DNA from: Rhodospirillales bacterium
GTDB taxonomy: Bacteria > Pseudomonadota > Alphaproteobacteria > Acetobacterales > Acetobacteraceae
NCBI GenBank assembly: GCA_025359905.1
Contig: JANYDF010000113.1
Coordinates: 62,001-126,000 of the forward strand
DNA: 64,000 nucleotides
Direction: 5' to 3'
Positions within the stretch are counted from its first letter, which is position 1. Each line of letters begins with the position of its first letter. Below, one piece after another: positions 7,599 through 15,823 of this stretch. The notes below the pieces were generated by a model. The model saw only the letters and a list, made by a program, of their open reading frames with translations, was not told the DNA's origin and made no database searches. Both the position numbers and the translations under genes were made by a program.

Positions 7599-10088
7599 TT
7601 ACCGGATATCCTGCAGCGGCAGCTCACGCTCCCGCACGCCGAGGTCCTTCAGCGCAATCAGAATATTGCCCTGGTCGAACAGCGGCATGATGACGGCCTT
7701 CAACCCGATCCAGTTTTGCTCCGGCTGCCGCCGCTCCGTGGCGAGCAGCCGCTGCTTGCCGCGCGCGAGCGCCTCGCCAATCACCTCATCGGCCAGTAAA
7801 TCGACGGCCGCTTTCGGGTCGTCCAGCGCATTGCCATTCACATCGATCCGCATCTGACCAATCGCCTGCTGGTTGGTCTGCGAGACCAAGTTCGGATCAG
7901 CCTCCACGATCTGGTCGAGGTAATCCAGGCGCTTCAAGACAATCTGCTCCGGCGCAGGCGGCGTGGACAGCAGCATCAACAGCGCCGCACGCGGCTCCTG
8001 CGGGTACGGCAGGCCGGGAAAGTGCTCTTCCTTGACAAGTTTGAGTGCCTTCATCCCACCATTGCGCACGAAACGCTGATAGTCCTCGATGGCGTTCTTG
8101 ACGTCCAATAGCTTGACGGGCGGAGGCATGTCTGGAAATGCCTCCATCATGTAGAGCAACTTCTGCTGCTGCCGCTGCGCCGCCTCCGCCTTGACCAACT
8201 GCTTGACAGCGGCGACCACCTCACCGGGTGTCTTGAATTTTTGTTGTCCCCGCAACTCACGGGCCGATTTGACCGCGCCGTAGCCGCCGAGCGGCCGGAT
8301 CTCGGCCCAGGCGTCAATACAATCCTGCTGGATCTTCTTGCGCTCAATCTCGGGAACGGCTTCCTTGAACTGGTCCAATGCGGTCTGCCGGTCGATGTCC
8401 GGCAGCATCGGCGCGATGGCACGCGGCTTGTCGGGCCTGGGCATCCGGCCCCCGCCGCGGACGAACGCCATAACTGTATCGATGCTCTGAAACAGCCACT
8501 CCGGATCGGGACGGTCGCCGGGCCAGATTTTCGCGCGGGCGAGCTCTTGGCCGATGGCGTCGCGCTCGTCGAGGCCGAGCATAAAGTATTCTTTGAGGCT
8601 CGCCGTCTTGGTGGCGTAATCCTGGATGATCTGGTCGGCCAGCACCTCCCATTCTGGCAGATTTTCCAGCGCCGCCGGGTTCAGCAATCGCTTCGAGTTG
8701 GCCCCGAGGGCGATTTGCAGCACGGCGGGCGATAGCAGCGGCGCTGCCCGCTTCAGAAAGCGGGTCGAAAGATTGCTGAGCGACAGGGCTTCGTTGCTGA
8801 TCATCCCTTCGGTGTTGGGATGCACCTGCTCCATCGTGGTGGCATCTTGCCGCAGCGCCATCGTCAGCAGGTCGGGATCGATCCGGTCGATGCCTGCAAG
8901 GCTCTCCTGCGAAAACGGCTCATAGGCGCTGGGGATTTTCAGAAGGACGTTCTTTTCGCCCGCCAAATTCTGTTGCAGCACGCCTTCCTCGACCGTCGAA
9001 CTGTCCGGGAAACTCAGACCGTGATCGATTGGGATCAGACCACCTTGCGCACCCTTGAGCAGGTTGCCGTTATGGCGGTCGAGATTGAGGATAACGGTAT
9101 CCAGCAGCGCGATGTTTTGGCAGTCCTGCGCTACGATGTTGCCGCGCTCGGCGTAGAACCCGTCGCGTAGGTCCCCGGTGCTGGGCGCGAAAGCCTGCAA
9201 CGAACCAAAGGTGGCGCCATCGTTGCCCGGGGTCATCGGCGTTTGCGACTGAAACCCGCTCAACCGCTCGGTCTCAACCTCGATGAGGTTGGTATTCGGC
9301 ATGTTAAGATCGAGGCCGGTAAAGACCGACAATTTCTCCGCCACGCGCCCGGCCAGCGCCTCGCGCGCCGGTTCGCCGCCTTCCGGAATGCCGGGCATAT
9401 CGGCTTTCATCAGGCCAGGCTTGAAAATGTACTCGCGCGTTTCGTTGGTCTGCGGATCGGAGGCGTTCTTGACCCAGAAGGTCGGGTTGGCCGATCCGGT
9501 CTGCGGTTGCGCCAGCTTGCCGGGCATCGATTCGAAATTCAGCGTCGCCTTCAACTGCGTCGCCTGCATTTCATCGACGCTGTTCCAGGCGCCATTGCGC
9601 TGCAATTTGCCGGTCAGTTTGCCTTGCTGCAGCCGGGCCGAATTGGTCAGCTTGGTACGCGGCAAAGTGTCCAGCATGCCGCCGATCTCGCTGCTGATCT
9701 TGGCGTGTTCAACCTTCTTGCTCTGCCAGCCGAGCGCTTGCAGCATTTCCAAGGTCCACTGCTTGGCATCCTCGGGGATGTCTTCTTCCTGAATGAACTC
9801 CGGCGGCTTCTTCATCGAAATCTGCCAGCCCCGCTGTTGGGGCGGCAGCAACTGCGGGATCACCTGGTCCTGGATCGGCGGCGGCAAAATCAAGTCGCCT
9901 TCGCCCAGCAGATCGAGCCCGATCACATCCTGATCGTCCCCGTCCTGATCGTCCCCGTCTTGATTGCCTGGGTCCAGATCGTCCTCTTGCAGATCAGGCA
10001 GCCGCTGAATCTGGAAATTAGGGCGCGTCAGTCCGCCGGAATTCACAAAGCGGCGGCGGCCCGGCTTTTCTTCGTTCGTTTCGCTCAT
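7599..10088 (-). CDS. PI3/PI4-kinase-like catalytic domain protein, unknown target
   Basis: An 829-residue protein without signal peptide or membrane segment. The N-terminus (about 30-85) is acidic and Pro/Gln-rich with a repeated DGDDQ unit. Residues about 200-420 show the pattern of the phosphatidylinositol 3/4-kinase-like fold: a candidate ATP lysine in YIFKP (K223), a GGEPAREALAGRVAEKL helix (237-253), a catalytic loop LDRHNGN (336-342) and a metal-binding IDHGLSFP (354-361). The 400-residue C-terminal part is helical and unknown to me. Bacterial members of this fold are often protein kinases or secreted effectors acting on host or rival cells. Which applies here cannot be read from the sequence. 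It follows a small unknown gene (10132-10578) and stands apart from the ribosomal block. Its Gln/Asn/Asp-rich composition differs from its neighbours. Confidence 0.7.
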   Translation of the reverse strand: MSETNEEKPGRRRFVNSGGLTRPNFQIQRLPDLQEDDLDPGNQDGDDQDGDDQDVIGLDLLGEGDLILPPPIQDQVIPQLLPPQQRGWQISMKKPPEFIQEEDIPEDAKQWTLEMLQALGWQSKKVEHAKISSEIGGMLDTLPRTKLTNSARLQQGKLTGKLQRNGAWNSVDEMQATQLKATLNFESMPGKLAQPQTGSANPTFWVKNASDPQTNETREYIFKPGLMKADMPGIPEGGEPAREALAGRVAEKLSVFTGLDLNMPNTNLIEVETERLSGFQSQTPMTPGNDGATFGSLQAFAPSTGDLRDGFYAERGNIVAQDCQNIALLDTVILNLDRHNGNLLKGAQGGLIPIDHGLSFPDSSTVEEGVLQQNLAGEKNVLLKIPSAYEPFSQESLAGIDRIDPDLLTMALRQDATTMEQVHPNTEGMISNEALSLSNLSTRFLKRAAPLLSPAVLQIALGANSKRLLNPAALENLPEWEVLADQIIQDYATKTASLKEYFMLGLDERDAIGQELARAKIWPGDRPDPEWLFQSIDTVMAFVRGGGRMPRPDKPRAIAPMLPDIDRQTALDQFKEAVPEIERKKIQQDCIDAWAEIRPLGGYGAVKSARELRGQQKFKTPGEVVAAVKQLVKAEAAQRQQQKLLYMMEAFPDMPPPVKLLDVKNAIEDYQRFVRNGGMKALKLVKEEHFPGLPYPQEPRAALLMLLSTPPAPEQIVLKRLDYLDQIVEADPNLVSQTNQQAIGQMRIDVNGNALDDPKAAVDLLADEVIGEALARGKQRLLATERRQPEQNWIGLKAVIMPLFDQGNILIALKDLGVRERELPLQDIR
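9930..9959. repeat. Two tandem 15-bp repeats inside the kinase-like gene
   Basis: The 15-base unit CTGATCGTCCCCGTC occurs twice in a row. On the minus strand it encodes repeated Asp/Gln/Gly residues (DGDDQ) in the acidic N-terminal linker. Such in-frame tandem repeats can change length by slippage without breaking the reading frame. Confidence 0.85.
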
Positions 10089-10131
10089 GACCAGGCTCCG
10101 GCGTGACTATGATGACAAGACTGAATCGCGT

Positions 10132-10578
10132 TCATGCCACGGCCCGTTCGATGCGATCGAAGGCTTGGCCCAGCGTCGCGGCCACGCTAGCCGGCACGCC
10201 GAACGGGTTCTTGTCGATCAACCGCACGACAGCGCTTTGCTGTACGACGCTGCGATAGCCATCGACTGCCTTGCGCACCCCATCGGCCGCCGCCCCGCGC
10301 CCGGCGCCAGCAGCCCCCCGGTATTGCAGCAGCGCCTTGGCCAGCGCCACATTGGCGCCGCCGCCAGCGGTGATGCCGAACAGGCCGAAATCGGCAATGC
10401 GGATCAGGTCGACATCGCCGGTCTTGCGCAGCCGTTCGGCGAGCTTGTTCAATTGCTCGTCGACAGTGTCCTTGGCATCGCGCCAGATCTCGGCCGGATC
10501 GGCGGTTTCAAGCTGCTTCGTGACATCGACGGCCAGGACACGCCTGACCCATTCCGCCATGCCATTGGTGTCCGACAT
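10132..10578 (-). CDS. Hypothetical protein, partner of the PI3/4-kinase-like gene
   Basis: 148 residues, not recognised. Start chosen at the ATG at 10578 (MSDTNGMAEWV), with a G-rich stretch (GGGGGGTTGGA) just upstream; the open frame runs further up without a better start. The first half is charged and helical (DPAEIWRDAKDTVDEQLNKLAERLR), the middle is a hydrophobic glycine-rich stretch (ADFGLFGITAGGGANVALAKALL) that could be a membrane hairpin or buried helix, and the end holds LIDKNPFGVPASVAATLG. It lies 43 bases upstream of the kinase-like gene on the same strand. Chaperone, anti-toxin or structural partner are all possible; none is shown. Confidence 0.6.
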   Translation of the reverse strand: MSDTNGMAEWVRRVLAVDVTKQLETADPAEIWRDAKDTVDEQLNKLAERLRKTGDVDLIRIADFGLFGITAGGGANVALAKALLQYRGAAGAGRGAAADGVRKAVDGYRSVVQQSAVVRLIDKNPFGVPASVAATLGQAFDRIERAVA

Positions 10579-10756
10579 TCCAACCCCCCGCCGATGCGCG
10601 CGCCGATCTAACCGGTGCCGCCAGCAAAAGTCGAGCCGCACGAATTGTCATTGATTGGCAATTATGGGGGGGCGCGCCAGCGTGATTTACACGCAGCACC
10701 GGCGGTGCAAGCCTGTGCCGCAGAACGCGCAAAACTGCTGACGAAAGACAGTCCAC

Positions 10757-11560
10757 ATGACGGAACAAGCGCTGCCGCCGATCTCACTGGATTTGCGTGC
10801 GCAGGTGGCGGTGGTCACCGGCGCCGCGCAAGGTATCGGGCGCGCCTGCGCGCTGCTGCTGGCGGCGCATGGCGCGGTGGTGATCGTGGCCGACCGCAAT
10901 CCGGCGCTGGCGGCTGACGTCGCCGCCGAGGCCATTGCCGCAGGCGGACGGGCCGAACCCTTGGCGCTGGATGTGGCCAATGAGGCCCAGATCGTCGCCG
11001 GGTTTGCGGCCGTGGCGGCGCGGCATGGGCGGATCACCGCCTTGGTCAACGCCGCAGGCGTGATCAGCCCGAACGTGCCGGCCGATCAGGCGGAGGGCGA
11101 CGATTTCGACCGGGTGATTTCGGTCAATCTGAAAGGCACCATGCTGTGCGGCAAACATGCCGCCAAGCAGATGCTGGGAGCGGGTGGCGGGCGCATCGTG
11201 AATATCGCCTCGCAGGCGGCGTTGCTGTCGCTGCCCAATCAGTCGCTCTACACCGCCAGCAAGGGCGGCGTGGTGGCGCTGACCCGCAGCCAGGCCATCG
11301 ATTGGGCCAGCCACGGCATCAACGTCAATTGCATCTGCCCCACCTTCATCCGCACCCCGATGGCCGAGCCGATGCTGCAAGACCCAGCGGTGCTGCGCGC
11401 GGTGACGCGGCGGATTCCGCTCGGCCGGGTCGGTGAACCGCGCGACATCGCGGCCACCGCGCTGTTTCTGATCAGCGAAATGGCCAGCCTGATGACCGGG
11501 CAGACGCTGGCGGTGGATGGCGGCTGGTCGGCCGGAGAGCCGGGGCTGGATATTCGCTAA
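10757..11560 (+). CDS. SDR family NAD(P)-dependent oxidoreductase
   Basis: A 267-residue classical short-chain dehydrogenase. Rossmann motif TGAAQGIG at 21-28, NAAG at 98-101, and the active-site Asn124, Ser152, Tyr165 and Lys169 (YTASK) are all present. An Asp at the end of beta-2 (ADRN, D46) suggests NAD rather than NADP. The C-terminal TGQTLAVDGGW is typical. The substrate cannot be told. It converges with the flavoprotein gene on the other strand and overlaps it by four bases. Confidence 0.9.
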   Translation: MTEQALPPISLDLRAQVAVVTGAAQGIGRACALLLAAHGAVVIVADRNPALAADVAAEAIAAGGRAEPLALDVANEAQIVAGFAAVAARHGRITALVNAAGVISPNVPADQAEGDDFDRVISVNLKGTMLCGKHAAKQMLGAGGGRIVNIASQAALLSLPNQSLYTASKGGVVALTRSQAIDWASHGINVNCICPTFIRTPMAEPMLQDPAVLRAVTRRIPLGRVGEPRDIAATALFLISEMASLMTGQTLAVDGGWSAGEPGLDIR

Positions 11561-13224
11561 CCATAAGCCACCGCCATCTCCCCCCGCCGCCCGGCGTGGC
11601 GGGGCCTGCCGCCGCCGGTCATGCTGAGCGCCACCGCCTCGGCCACTTTGATGCCATCGACACCGGCCGACAAAATGCCGCCCGCGTAGCCCGCCCCCTC
11701 GCCCGCCGGATACAGCCCGATGGTGTTCAGCGAGCGGAAATCCTCGCCGCGCGGGATGCGCAGCGGCGAGGAGGTGCGGGTTTCCACCCCGGTCATCACC
11801 GCGTCGGCCATATCGAAGCCGGGGATTTGGCGGCCGAAATCCGGCAATGCGGCGCGAATGGCGGCGATGGCGTAATCCGGCAGGCACGTCGAAAGATCGG
11901 TGGGGGTGACGCCGGGTTTGTAGGACGGCGTGACGCTGCCGAGCGCGGTGCTGGGACGCCCGGCCAGGAAATCGCCCACCAGTTGCACGGGGGCCGCATA
12001 GCTGCCGCCGCCGGCGGCAAAAGCGCGGCTCTCCCAGTGGCGCTGGAATTCGATGCCGGCCAGCGCGTGACCGGGGTAGTCGTCCGGCGTGATGCCCACC
12101 ACCAATCCGGCGTTGGCGTTGAACTCGGCGCGGGAATACTGGCTCATGCCGTTGGTCACCACACGCCCTGCCTCGCTGGTGGCCGCCACCACGCGCCCGC
12201 CGGGGCACATGCAGAAACTATAGACCGAGCGCCCGGTGGTGGCGTGATGCACTATCTTATAGTCGGCCGCCCCCAGCAGCGGGTGCCCGGCAAAGCCGCC
12301 GAAGCGGGCGCGGTCGATCAGCTTCTGCGGATGCTCGATGCGCACGCCGATGGAAAACGGCTTGGCCGCCATTGCCACGCCGCGCGCGTGCAGCATGGCG
12401 AAAGTGTCGCGGGCACTGTGACCGACCGCCAGCACCACGTGATCGGTGGCGATGGTCTCGCCATTGGCCAGCGCCACGCCGCGCACCCGCCGGGTGCCAT
12501 CGGGTGCGGTCACGATATCCAGATCGGTCACCCGGCAGCCGAAACGGTATTCGCCGCCCAGCGCCTCGATGCTGGCGCGCATGCTCTCCACCATGGTGAC
12601 AAGTCGAAACGTGCCGATATGCGGCTTGCTGACGAACAGGATTTCGTCCGGCGCACCGGCGGCGACGAATTCGGTGAGCACCTTGCGGCCGAGATGGTGC
12701 GGGTCCTTGATGCCGGAATACAGCTTGCCGTCGGAGAAGGTGCCCGCGCCGCCCTCGCCAAACTGCACGTTGCTTTCCGGGTCCAGCACGCCGCGCCGCC
12801 ACAGCCCCCACGTGTCGCGGGTGCGCTCACGCACCAGCTTGCCGCGTTCGAGGATGATCGGGCGGAAGCCCATCTGCGCCAGGATCAGCGCGGCGAACAA
12901 TCCGCACGGCCCGCAGCCGATCACCACCGGGCGGCTGGCCAGCGTGGCGGGCGCGCGCGTGACCGGCTGATATCCGGTGTCGGGCGTGGGCGCCAGGCGC
13001 GGGTCGGCGGCATGGCGGCGCAATAGCGCAGCCTCGTCGCGGACGGCGGCATCGACGGTGTAGATCAAGCTGATCGCCGAACGGCGGCGGGCATCGTAAC
13101 CGCGCCGGGCAATCGCCAGCGATGTCAGGTCCGGCGGATCGAGTTCGAGCCGCTGCAACACTGCGTCACGCAGCGCGGTTGCATCATGATCGAGCGGTAA
13201 TTTCAGTTCGGTGAGCCGGAGCAT
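11557..13224 (-). CDS. FAD-dependent dehydrogenase, COG2509 type
   Basis: A 555-residue flavoprotein. An N-terminal roughly 90-residue lead-in (RLTELKLPLDHD...) precedes the FAD-binding GxGxxG (VIGCGPCGLFAA, 101-112), followed by ERG (residue about 125) and the NVQFGEGGAGTFSDGKL stretch. These identify the COG2509 group of uncharacterised FAD dehydrogenases, soluble and single-domain in use. Substrate unknown. No operon partner on its strand; its 3' end overlaps the convergent SDR gene by four bases. Confidence 0.85.
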   Translation of the reverse strand: MLRLTELKLPLDHDATALRDAVLQRLELDPPDLTSLAIARRGYDARRRSAISLIYTVDAAVRDEAALLRRHAADPRLAPTPDTGYQPVTRAPATLASRPVVIGCGPCGLFAALILAQMGFRPIILERGKLVRERTRDTWGLWRRGVLDPESNVQFGEGGAGTFSDGKLYSGIKDPHHLGRKVLTEFVAAGAPDEILFVSKPHIGTFRLVTMVESMRASIEALGGEYRFGCRVTDLDIVTAPDGTRRVRGVALANGETIATDHVVLAVGHSARDTFAMLHARGVAMAAKPFSIGVRIEHPQKLIDRARFGGFAGHPLLGAADYKIVHHATTGRSVYSFCMCPGGRVVAATSEAGRVVTNGMSQYSRAEFNANAGLVVGITPDDYPGHALAGIEFQRHWESRAFAAGGGSYAAPVQLVGDFLAGRPSTALGSVTPSYKPGVTPTDLSTCLPDYAIAAIRAALPDFGRQIPGFDMADAVMTGVETRTSSPLRIPRGEDFRSLNTIGLYPAGEGAGYAGGILSAGVDGIKVAEAVALSMTGGGRPRHAGRRGEMAVAYG

Positions 13225-13279
13225 TCCCGCAGTCTACGACGGGCTGCGCGCCGCCGCCAATCGTCAGATATAATCCCAT

Positions 13280-13308
13280 TTGACAAATAGGCATAAGGTT
13301 CTGTTACC
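13280..13308 (+). promoter_or_regulatory. Possible promoter of the SsuA/TauA-type ABC operon
   Basis: A perfect TTGACA (13280-13285) lies 34 bases before the substrate-binding protein gene start, in an AT-rich patch of an otherwise GC-rich gap. With a 17-base spacer the -10 position is GTTACC, a weak match. A TATAAT at 13269-13274 lacks a -35 box. Confidence 0.35.
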
Positions 13309-13341
13309 CTGCCGGCGCCGACATTTGCAGGTGCCACGAAA

Positions 13342-14313
13342 ATGCGATCGATCTCACGCCGGCTCACCCACTTTACGGCGCTGGCCGCCGGGCTGTTGCT
13401 GGCCTGCGGGGCGGCGCGTGCCGAGACGGTGATCCGTGCCGGTCACTTCCCCAACATCACGCACATCCAGGGACTGGTGGCGCACAACATGTCCCGCAAG
13501 GGCCACGGCTGGTTCGAGGAACGGCTGGGCGCGAAGCTGGAGTGGTATATCTACAACGCCGGGCCAAGTGCGATGGAGGCGGTGTTTGCCGGAGCCATCG
13601 ACGTCACCTATGTCGGCCCGAGCCCGGCGCTGAACGCCTATTCCAAGTCCAAGGGCGAGGAAGTCCGCATCGTCGCCGGGGCCGCCGCGGGCGGGGCGGC
13701 GCTGGTGGTGCAGCCGGACTCCGGGCTCGCCAAGCCGGCCGATTTTCGCGGCAAGACCATCGCCACCCCGCAGCTTGGCAACACGCAGGATGTGTCGGCG
13801 CGCGCCTGGCTGACGCGCGGCGGCCTGAAAGTCACGCTGACCGGCGGCGACGCCCACGTGGTGCCGACCGAGAACCCGGATCAGTTGGCGCTGTTCCAGC
13901 GCAAGCAGCTTGACGCGGTGTGGACGGTCGAGCCTTGGGTGAGCCGGCTGGAGCGTGAGGCGGGTGGCAAAGTCGTATTGGAAGAAAGGGACGCCATCGC
14001 CACCGTGCTGGTCAGCAGCGTGACGTTCTTCGGCGGCCAGCCCGATCTACTGCGCAAGTTCATCGCTGCCCATCGCGAACTGACCGCCTGGATCATCGCG
14101 CACAAGGCAGAAGCCCAAGCGATGGTGCGCGACGAATTGGCCGAGGAAACCCACGGCGCGGTGTCCGCCGAACTGATCGCCCACGCCTGGGACCGCATCA
14201 CGCTGACCGGCAGCGTTACCCAGGACGCGCTGGCGGCGTTCGTCGGCAATGCCCAGCAGGCCGGATTTCTGCGCAACGCGCCGGACCTCAGCCGCCTGAC
14301 CGCGCAACCGTGA
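13342..14313 (+). CDS. ABC transporter substrate-binding protein, SsuA/TauA/NrtA family
   Basis: 323 residues with a clear signal peptide (1-27, cut after ARA) and the body AETVIRAGHFPNITHIQG ... GAIDVTYVGPSPALNAY ... TPQLGNTQDVSARAWL. These are hallmarks of periplasmic binding proteins for sulfonates, taurine, nitrate or related small anions. It overlaps the ATPase gene by three bases (GTGA) and is followed by the permease, giving the order binding protein-ATPase-permease. The ligand (aliphatic sulfonate is the commonest) is inference. The neighbouring ATPase is defective, so import through this set is doubtful. Confidence 0.88.
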   Translation: MRSISRRLTHFTALAAGLLLACGAARAETVIRAGHFPNITHIQGLVAHNMSRKGHGWFEERLGAKLEWYIYNAGPSAMEAVFAGAIDVTYVGPSPALNAYSKSKGEEVRIVAGAAAGGAALVVQPDSGLAKPADFRGKTIATPQLGNTQDVSARAWLTRGGLKVTLTGGDAHVVPTENPDQLALFQRKQLDAVWTVEPWVSRLEREAGGKVVLEERDAIATVLVSSVTFFGGQPDLLRKFIAAHRELTAWIIAHKAEAQAMVRDELAEETHGAVSAELIAHAWDRITLTGSVTQDALAAFVGNAQQAGFLRNAPDLSRLTAQP

Positions 14314-14891
14314 CGGCGGAAACAGCGGCGGTGGCGCCGAAGGTTCTGGTCGAACACGTCTCCAAGACGTTCCGCACCCAGCGCGGCAGCGTGCAGGCGC
14401 TCGACAACGTGATGTTCGGTCTGAAGCTGGTGCCGAACCTGACCAATGCCGAACGGCGGGAGATCGCCGAGGCGCATCTGAAACTGGTTGGGCTGGAAAA
14501 ATTCTCCCGCGCCAACATCCATGAACTGTCCGGCGGCATGAAGCAGCGCGTGGCGCTGGCGCGGTCGCTGGCACCCGACCCGCAAGTGCTGCTGATGGAC
14601 GAACCGCTGTCCGCGCTGGACGCGATGACGCGCGAGCAGCTGTACACCGACATCCAGCGCATTCAGCAATTGCGCCGCAAGACCATCGTGTTCGTGACCC
14701 ACAATGTGCGCGAGGCGGTGTGCCTGGGCGACCGGGTGATCCTGCTATCGCCGCATCCGGGGCGCATCCGCGAGGATTTCGCCATCCCGCTGCCCCGCCC
14801 GCGCGACATCAACAGCGTCGAACTGGCCGCCTATGCCACCCGGATCACCGCAGCACTCAAAGGCTACGTGAAGCCGGAGATCGCCGAATGA
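14310..14891 (+). CDS. ABC transporter ATPase with internal deletion (no Walker A or Q-loop)
   Basis: Only 193 residues where SsuB/TauB-type ATPases have about 260. The normal N-terminal beta strand (VLVEHVSKTFRTQRGSVQALDNV) joins directly to MFGLKLVPNLT, which belongs after the Q-loop. The P-loop (GPSGCGKST) and Q-loop are absent. Signature LSGGMKQ (73-79), Walker B VLLMDE (93-98) and the H-loop His131 remain. In relatives the tetrapeptide LDNV occurs both before Walker A and just before MFGL, so an in-frame deletion between two such repeats (junction 14400-14411) explains the sequence. The start is a GTG overlapping the upstream stop. The protein cannot bind ATP normally; treat as a decayed gene unless the assembly is wrong. 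Confidence 0.85.
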   Translation: MTAETAAVAPKVLVEHVSKTFRTQRGSVQALDNVMFGLKLVPNLTNAERREIAEAHLKLVGLEKFSRANIHELSGGMKQRVALARSLAPDPQVLLMDEPLSALDAMTREQLYTDIQRIQQLRRKTIVFVTHNVREAVCLGDRVILLSPHPGRIREDFAIPLPRPRDINSVELAAYATRITAALKGYVKPEIAE

Positions 14892-15661
14892 AGCGCACCA
14901 TCCTGGTGGCCGTGTTCTTCGTGGCCCTCGGCTTGATCTGGCAGGCTTGCGTCTCAAGCCATGTGTGGTCGGCCGTGTTGTTGCCCGCACCGCTGGACGT
15001 GTGGGACTATCTGCGTTCGGCGTGGGACGATGGATCGCTGGTGGAGGCCACCGGCGTTACGTTGCGGCGGCTGCTGGTCGGCTACGGCATCGGCTTGCTG
15101 ATCGGCCTGCCGCTGGGGTTTCTGTCGAGCAGTTCCGAGCTTGTCGAGGATACCCTGGGAACGCTGGCCCTCGGCCTGCAAACCCTGCCCAGCGTGTGCT
15201 GGATTCCGCTGGCGCTGCTGTGGTTCGGGCAGAGCGAAGGGGCCATGCTGTTCGTGGTGGTGATGGGCACGGTGTGGTCGGTGATGATCGCCACTGCCAC
15301 CGGGGTGCGCACCATCCCGCCAGTCTACGCCCGCGCCGCGCGCACCATGGGCTCGGGCGGTCTGCATAAATGGACCCGGGTGATCTTCCCGGCCTCGCTG
15401 CCGTTCCTGCTCAGCGGCATGAAACAGGGCTGGGCGTTCGCGTGGCGGTCGCTGATGGCCGCTGAAATTTACGTGACCATTCTGACCGGTTTCGGCCTTG
15501 GCCATCTGCTGCACTACGGGCGCGAGTTGAACGCGATGGATCAAGTGATCGCGATCATGCTGGTGATCGTGGTGATCGGGCTGCTGGCCGACAAAGTCAT
15601 GTTCGAGCCGTGGGAGCGGGCGATGCACCGGCGCTGGGGCACCGGACAGCGCACCCGCTAG
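14888..15661 (+). CDS. ABC transporter permease, SsuC/TauC type
   Basis: 257 residues with a cleavable-looking or first membrane segment at about 5-22 and five further hydrophobic segments. The binding-protein-dependent permease motif that contacts the ATPase is present around residues 145-185 (ARAARTMGSGGLHKW ... FPASLPFLLSG). The ATG overlaps the ATPase stop (ATGA), which fixes the start. The open frame extends further upstream but would run through the ATPase gene. It forms the channel of the anion importer. Confidence 0.9.
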   Translation: MKRTILVAVFFVALGLIWQACVSSHVWSAVLLPAPLDVWDYLRSAWDDGSLVEATGVTLRRLLVGYGIGLLIGLPLGFLSSSSELVEDTLGTLALGLQTLPSVCWIPLALLWFGQSEGAMLFVVVMGTVWSVMIATATGVRTIPPVYARAARTMGSGGLHKWTRVIFPASLPFLLSGMKQGWAFAWRSLMAAEIYVTILTGFGLGHLLHYGRELNAMDQVIAIMLVIVVIGLLADKVMFEPWERAMHRRWGTGQRTR

Positions 15662-15742
15662 AAACTGGCTGCTGCGCTGCGCGCGGCGAACACATGCAGC
15701 GCCGCCGCCCCCTTGCGCCTCACCGGCAGGCGAAGGCATGGT

Positions 15743-15784
15743 GCAGTGCCATAAATGGCTCTCATAGCGGCCTAGCGGCACTGC
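15743..15784. repeat. Inverted repeat upstream of pntAA
   Basis: GCAGTGCC (15743-15750) and GGCACTGC (15777-15784) form an 8-base inverted repeat with a 26-base spacer, 40 bases before the pntAA start. It may be a regulator site or a leader hairpin. Confidence 0.35.
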
Positions 15785-15823
15785 GCCGCGCCGCTCGGAT
15801 TGCCCATGGGAAAGGATGATCGG

